Shown here: positions 5,765-5,768 of the stretch, in pieces
Numbering within the stretch: the first letter of the stretch is position 1
Layout of the letters: each line of letters begins with the position of its first letter
Position numbers and translations under genes: made by a program
The notes under the pieces: generated by a model
Seen by the model: only the letters and a program-made list of their open reading frames with translations
Databases searched by the model: none
What the model was told of the DNA's origin: nothing
Origin: Verrucomicrobiales bacterium
GTDB lineage: Bacteria; Verrucomicrobiota; Verrucomicrobiia; Limisphaerales; UBA11320
Assembly: GCA_003452185.1 (NCBI GenBank)
Contig: DMJJ01000278.1
Coordinates: 1 to 5,768 of the forward strand
Length of the DNA stretch: 5,768 nt
Direction: 5' to 3'

Positions 5765-5768
5765 TGTA

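Overview
This is a GC-rich (roughly two-thirds G+C by eye) bacterial chromosomal segment with four protein genes. The gene families and their sequence style (a CRTAC1-type FG-GAP protein, two-domain CinA, a single-pass TPR protein, a UDP-glucose dehydrogenase with poor Shine-Dalgarno sites) best fit the Verrucomicrobiota, possibly the Pedosphaera/Limisphaera group. That placement is inference from family recognition, not from a marker gene.

Layout. Positions 1-3184 hold two genes on the minus strand. cinA (3184-1919) comes first and is followed, with a 4-base GTGA stop/start overlap, by a large exported FG-GAP/ASPIC-UnbV repeat protein (1922 to the window edge, C-terminus missing). A 136-base divergent intergenic region separates cinA from a plus-strand gene for a membrane-anchored TPR protein (3321-4109). 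A 336-base non-coding stretch with several short hairpins and a pair of TCTAACGG repeats follows, then the plus-strand UDP-glucose 6-dehydrogenase gene (4446-5735). The window ends in a 7-bp perfect hairpin just after the ugd stop.

How the genes relate. CinA is a cytosolic nucleotide-repair/pyridine-nucleotide salvage protein, and the FG-GAP protein is predicted to be exported; their coupling looks like operon compaction rather than an obvious pathway. The TPR protein probably sits in the inner membrane with its repeats outside the cytoplasm. Ugd supplies UDP-glucuronate for exopolysaccharide or lipopolysaccharide synthesis. I see no defence system, mobile element, CRISPR array, RNA gene or clearly new multi-gene system. 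The most distinctive points are the translational coupling of cinA to the exported repeat protein, a G9 homopolymer early in that protein's coding sequence, and the structured leader of ugd.
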